From the NCBI GenBank assembly GCA_036506275.1, contig DASXSB010000001.1, positions 1 through 6,583 on the forward strand: a stretch of 6,583 nucleotides of DNA. Direction: 5' to 3'. Positions 4,070 to 6,583 of the stretch are shown piece by piece; the stretch's first letter is position 1, and each line of letters opens with the position of its first letter. The notes under the pieces are model-generated. The model was not told the DNA's origin. It saw nothing but the letters and a program-made list of their open reading frames with translations, and made no database searches. The stretch is from DASXSB01 sp036506275 (GTDB taxonomy: Bacteria; Methylomirabilota; Methylomirabilia; Rokubacteriales; CSP1-6). A program made the position numbers and the translations under genes.

Positions 4070-6583
4070 GCGCGCCGGATTCCCATCCCCGCCCGCAGCC
4101 GGGCGGCGATGGTGGCGTGGCGATGGGCCTGCGTGCGATCGCGGCTGCGCTCGTAGAGGGTGGCGAGACCCGCGTGGGCGTCCGCCGCTGCCGGTGACAT
4201 GGAGAGGTCGGTCGCCGTGTCCAGGCTTTCCTCGTAGCAGTGGAGCGCCTCGCGGAGGTCGGCCGCTTCCGGACGCATGACGAGGTCGCCGCGCAGCCGC
4301 CGAAGGACCGCGGTGTGGCCGCGCGCGCCCGCCGCCTCCACCAGCGACTCGCCGAGCGCGACTTCGGCCTCCGCTTCCGCCCATCGTCCGGCCGCCAGAT
4401 AGACGGCCGCCGTCACCGCGCGATAGCGCGTCCAGCGCGTCATGAAGGCGTCGGCGGGGCCGGCGTCGAGGCTGCGGGCGAGGCTGCGCAGCGCCCCCTC
4501 GCGATCGCCCGCGAGCGCGTGCGCGTAGGCGAGGTAGAGCGCGTTGGCGGCGATGCCGTGCACGACGTCGTCGGCTTCGGCGGTGGCGAGCCCGGCCTCG
4601 AGGATGGGAAGGGCGGTCTCGACGTCGCTCCGGAGGAGATGCACGTAGCCGAGGAAGGCGTGCGCGAGCGCGATCGCGCTCGCGCTTCCCGTCGCCGTCG
4701 CCGCCTTCAAACCCTCGTCGGCGGCGGCGAGCGCGCTCTCGAACTCGCCGATCGTGGCCAGGGCTTCCGCGCGCCACCCGCACAGCGTGGCGTGGAGCGG
4801 CCGCGCTTCGCGGTCGCCGGCGGCGAGGAGCGCGATGCCGCGCTCGAGGTCGTCGATGGCCTCCGCGCACCGTCCGAGGTCGCGGCCGGCCTGGGCGACG
4901 ATGTACTGGGCCTCGCCACGGGTGACGAGGTCGGCGGCGTCGGCGAGCGTGAAGGCCTCGCGGGCGAGGTCGCGCGCCCGCTCCAGGCTTCCCGCGCTCG
5001 GCCAGATCGTGAGGTCGGCCTGGGCCTGGCGGACGCGCAGCCGGGCCAGGCGCGCGTCGTCGCCCACGGCGCGCGCGAGGGCGTCCGTGCGCTCCGCGAG
5101 CTCGCGGAGGCCGTCAATGGCGCCCGCCGCCACCCGCGCCGACCACAGGTCGAGATAGGCGTCGAGTCGCAGGGCGGGCTCCGCATCGTCGAGGGCGTCG
5201 ACGGCGGCTTCGTAGAGGGCGACGCCGGCGCGGTCGCGCGCGTGCGAGAGCGCGTGCTCGCCCGCGAGGTAGACGTAGCGCGTGGCACGATCCCACGCCT
5301 CGCCTCGCACGGCGTGGTAGGCGAGCAGCTCCAGCGACTCCGTGAAGCGATCGCCGGCGAGATGCTCGAGGGCGCGACAGACCTTGCGATGCAAGGACTG
5401 GCGCGTCTCGCGCAGGATGGACTGGTAGGCGACCTCGAGCGTGAGCGCTTGCCGGAACGTGTAGGCGGCTTCCGAGGACACGGTCGACTCGTAGAGGAAC
5501 TCGCCCGAATCCAGCCGCACGAGCGCGGCGCGGACGCGCTCCTCCGGCTCCTCGGTGACGGCCTGGAGCACGGCCACCGGCACCGTGCGGCCGATCACCG
5601 CCGCCGTCTGCAAGAGGGTGCGGTCCGCCACCGGGAGCCGCGCGATGCGTGCCGCCACCACCGCCCGCACGCTTCCCGGCACTTCGAGGTCGGAAAGCGG
5701 CCGCACCAGCTCGTAGGCGCCGCGGTCGCCGGTGAGGACGCCGGTCTCGGCGAGCGTCCACACCGTTTCTTCCAGGAAGAACGGATTGCCCTCGGTGCGC
5801 TCGATGAGCAGCCGCTTGAGGTCGTCGAGGCTCGGCTCTTCCCCGAGCAGATCCGCCAGGAACTCGCGCGCATCCTCGGCGGGAAGCGGGCCCAGGCGGA
5901 GCTGACGGAAGTCCGCCACCGTGCTCCAGGCGTGGCGATAGTCGGGACGGTAGTTCAGGAGCAACAGGATCGCCGCGCCCCCGAGGTGGCGCACGAGCTG
6001 ATCGAGCACCGCTTGCGTGTCGGTGTCGACCCACTGGAGATCTTCGATGGCGAGCACGAGCGGCTGCGTCTCGCTCACGCGCAGGAGGAGCCGGCGCACC
6101 GCTTCCAGCGTGCGCTGCCGCCGCCGCGGCGCGTCGAGCGCGCGCCATGCCGGGTCGTCCACCGGCACGTCGAGGATGGCCAGGAGCGGCGGCACGGCGG
6201 CGGCGAGGCCGGGGTCGAGCGCCGCCGTCCTCGCGGTGACCTTCTCGGTGATCCGCGCTCCGTCCTCGCCCTCCTCGATGCCGAAGTAGCCGCGCAGCAG
6301 CCCCGCCACCGGCAGGTAGGGCATGGCCGACGCGTAGGACTCGCAGCGTCCCTCCAGCACGGTCACGTTCTCGCCGCGCAGGCGGCGCCGGAATTCCGAG
6401 AACAGCCGCGACTTCCCGGTGCCCGCATCGCCCACGATCCCCACGATCTGGCCGTGTCCCTTGGCGGCGGCGTCGAAGGACGCGCGCAGGAGATCGAGCT
6501 CGTGGGCGCGGCCCACGAACGGGGCCACGTGACCGTCCGTCGCGAAGCGCGTGGGCTCGTAGCCGAGGAGTCGGTACGAGCGG
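4066..6583 (-). CDS. Same regulator, C-terminal part: STAND/AAA_16 ATPase plus TPR tail
   Basis: This holds codons 520-1357 of the regulator; the frame is open at the right edge. The GTG at 6528 could be taken as a start, but it is codon 538 of the longer gene. Residues about 538-800 form an AAA_16/STAND ATPase: VGRAHELDLL entry motif, Walker A GDAGTGKS (570-577), Walker B-like LVLAIEDLQWVD (about 694-705) and the TEGNPFFLEE motif (782-791) found in MalT-like STAND ATPases. A winged-helix-like linker region follows, then Ala/Leu/Glu-rich helical repeats (about 917-1350) that look like degenerate TPRs. In related STAND proteins such tails bind an inducer or partner, so this is the probable signal-sensing half. 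Read alone it resembles the common ATPase-TPR proteins fused to cyclase or LuxR domains; the sigma-54 N-terminus is the unusual addition. The TAG stop overlaps the methyltransferase stop. The ligand is unknown. Confidence 0.9.
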   Translation of the reverse strand, partial: RSYRLLGYEPTRFATDGHVAPFVGRAHELDLLRASFDAAAKGHGQIVGIVGDAGTGKSRLFSEFRRRLRGENVTVLEGRCESYASAMPYLPVAGLLRGYFGIEEGEDGARITEKVTARTAALDPGLAAAVPPLLAILDVPVDDPAWRALDAPRRRQRTLEAVRRLLLRVSETQPLVLAIEDLQWVDTDTQAVLDQLVRHLGGAAILLLLNYRPDYRHAWSTVADFRQLRLGPLPAEDAREFLADLLGEEPSLDDLKRLLIERTEGNPFFLEETVWTLAETGVLTGDRGAYELVRPLSDLEVPGSVRAVVAARIARLPVADRTLLQTAAVIGRTVPVAVLQAVTEEPEERVRAALVRLDSGEFLYESTVSSEAAYTFRQALTLEVAYQSILRETRQSLHRKVCRALEHLAGDRFTESLELLAYHAVRGEAWDRATRYVYLAGEHALSHARDRAGVALYEAAVDALDDAEPALRLDAYLDLWSARVAAGAIDGLRELAERTDALARAVGDDARLARLRVRQAQADLTIWPSAGSLERARDLAREAFTLADAADLVTRGEAQYIVAQAGRDLGRCAEAIDDLERGIALLAAGDREARPLHATLCGWRAEALATIGEFESALAAADEGLKAATATGSASAIALAHAFLGYVHLLRSDVETALPILEAGLATAEADDVVHGIAANALYLAYAHALAGDREGALRSLARSLDAGPADAFMTRWTRYRAVTAAVYLAAGRWAEAEAEVALGESLVEAAGARGHTAVLRRLRGDLVMRPEAADLREALHCYEESLDTATDLSMSPAAADAHAGLATLYERSRDRTQAHRHATIAARLRAGMGIRRA
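6443..6583. repeat. Terminal direct repeat, right copy (identical to window start)
   Basis: This is the second copy of the 141-base segment at 1-141, in direct orientation and without a mismatch that I can find. Merging it with the left copy joins the two partial minus-strand reading frames. The joined gene is 4074 nt long, divisible by three, with no internal stop. That is what circular closure or a tandem array predicts, and it would be unlikely for two unrelated paralogous fragments. Confidence 0.95.

Noticed and set aside
1694..4870. Minus-strand open frame of about 1058 codons opposite hcp and the methyltransferase gene
   Set aside because: It is Arg/His/Gly-rich with no recognisable domain and lies antisense to two clear family genes and out of frame with the regulator. 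Such frames arise from third-position GC bias.
6526..6528. GTG at 6528 as the start of a separate ATPase-TPR gene
   Set aside because: The frame is open upstream to the window edge and continues across the repeated 141 bases into the activator half; no ribosome site precedes the GTG.
1..6583. Insertion sequence, CRISPR array, tRNA/rRNA or replication origin
   Set aside because: I found no transposase, terminal inverted repeats, regularly spaced repeats, tRNA-like fold, iterons or replication initiator. The terminal repeat is direct and internal to a gene.

Overview
The window is a GC-rich (by eye about 70%), densely coded bacterial segment. Its first 141 bases (1-141) and last 141 bases (6443-6583) are identical. 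If these ends are merged, the sequence closes into a 6442-bp circle, or equally into one unit of a head-to-tail tandem array. A minus-strand reading frame that runs off both ends then joins in frame into one 1357-residue protein. Composition and gene families suggest a GC-rich, possibly uncultured soil or sediment lineage such as Rokubacteria/Methylomirabilota or a deltaproteobacteria-like group. This is inference from style only.

Layout. On the minus strand, 1697 down to 1 and then (across the junction) 6442 down to 4066 encode a very large regulator. Its domains, in order, are a sigma-54 activator AAA+ domain, a Fis-type helix-turn-helix, a degenerate class III cyclase-like domain, a second STAND/AAA_16 ATPase and a TPR tail. 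On the plus strand, 1970-2461 encodes Hcp, the type VI secretion tube protein, and 2525-4069 encodes a class I SAM-dependent methyltransferase with a methyltransferase regulatory domain, resembling the protein-lysine methyltransferase (PKMT) group. The regulator and methyltransferase genes converge and share a CTAG as overlapping stop codons. On the closed circle these three genes take up all but 335 bases: a 272-base divergent control region (1698-1969) and a 63-base gap (2462-2524).

The control region holds a good -24/-12 (sigma-54) promoter reading towards hcp (1821-1836). About 50 bp upstream of it is a cluster of inverted and direct repeats that looks like an activator site (1742-1769). 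A -10-like TACAAT sits so close to the regulator ATG that its mRNA is probably leaderless. A perfect 15-bp hairpin lies between hcp and the methyltransferase.

Working model (inference): the TPR/STAND part senses a signal, the sigma-54 AAA+ domain activates the hcp promoter, and the methyltransferase is made at a lower level past the hairpin and may methylate lysines of Hcp, which has 16 lysines and one arginine. No replication, mobilisation, transposition or other type VI secretion gene is present. The circular form is therefore either an excised or amplified locus, a collapsed tandem array, or an assembly effect.
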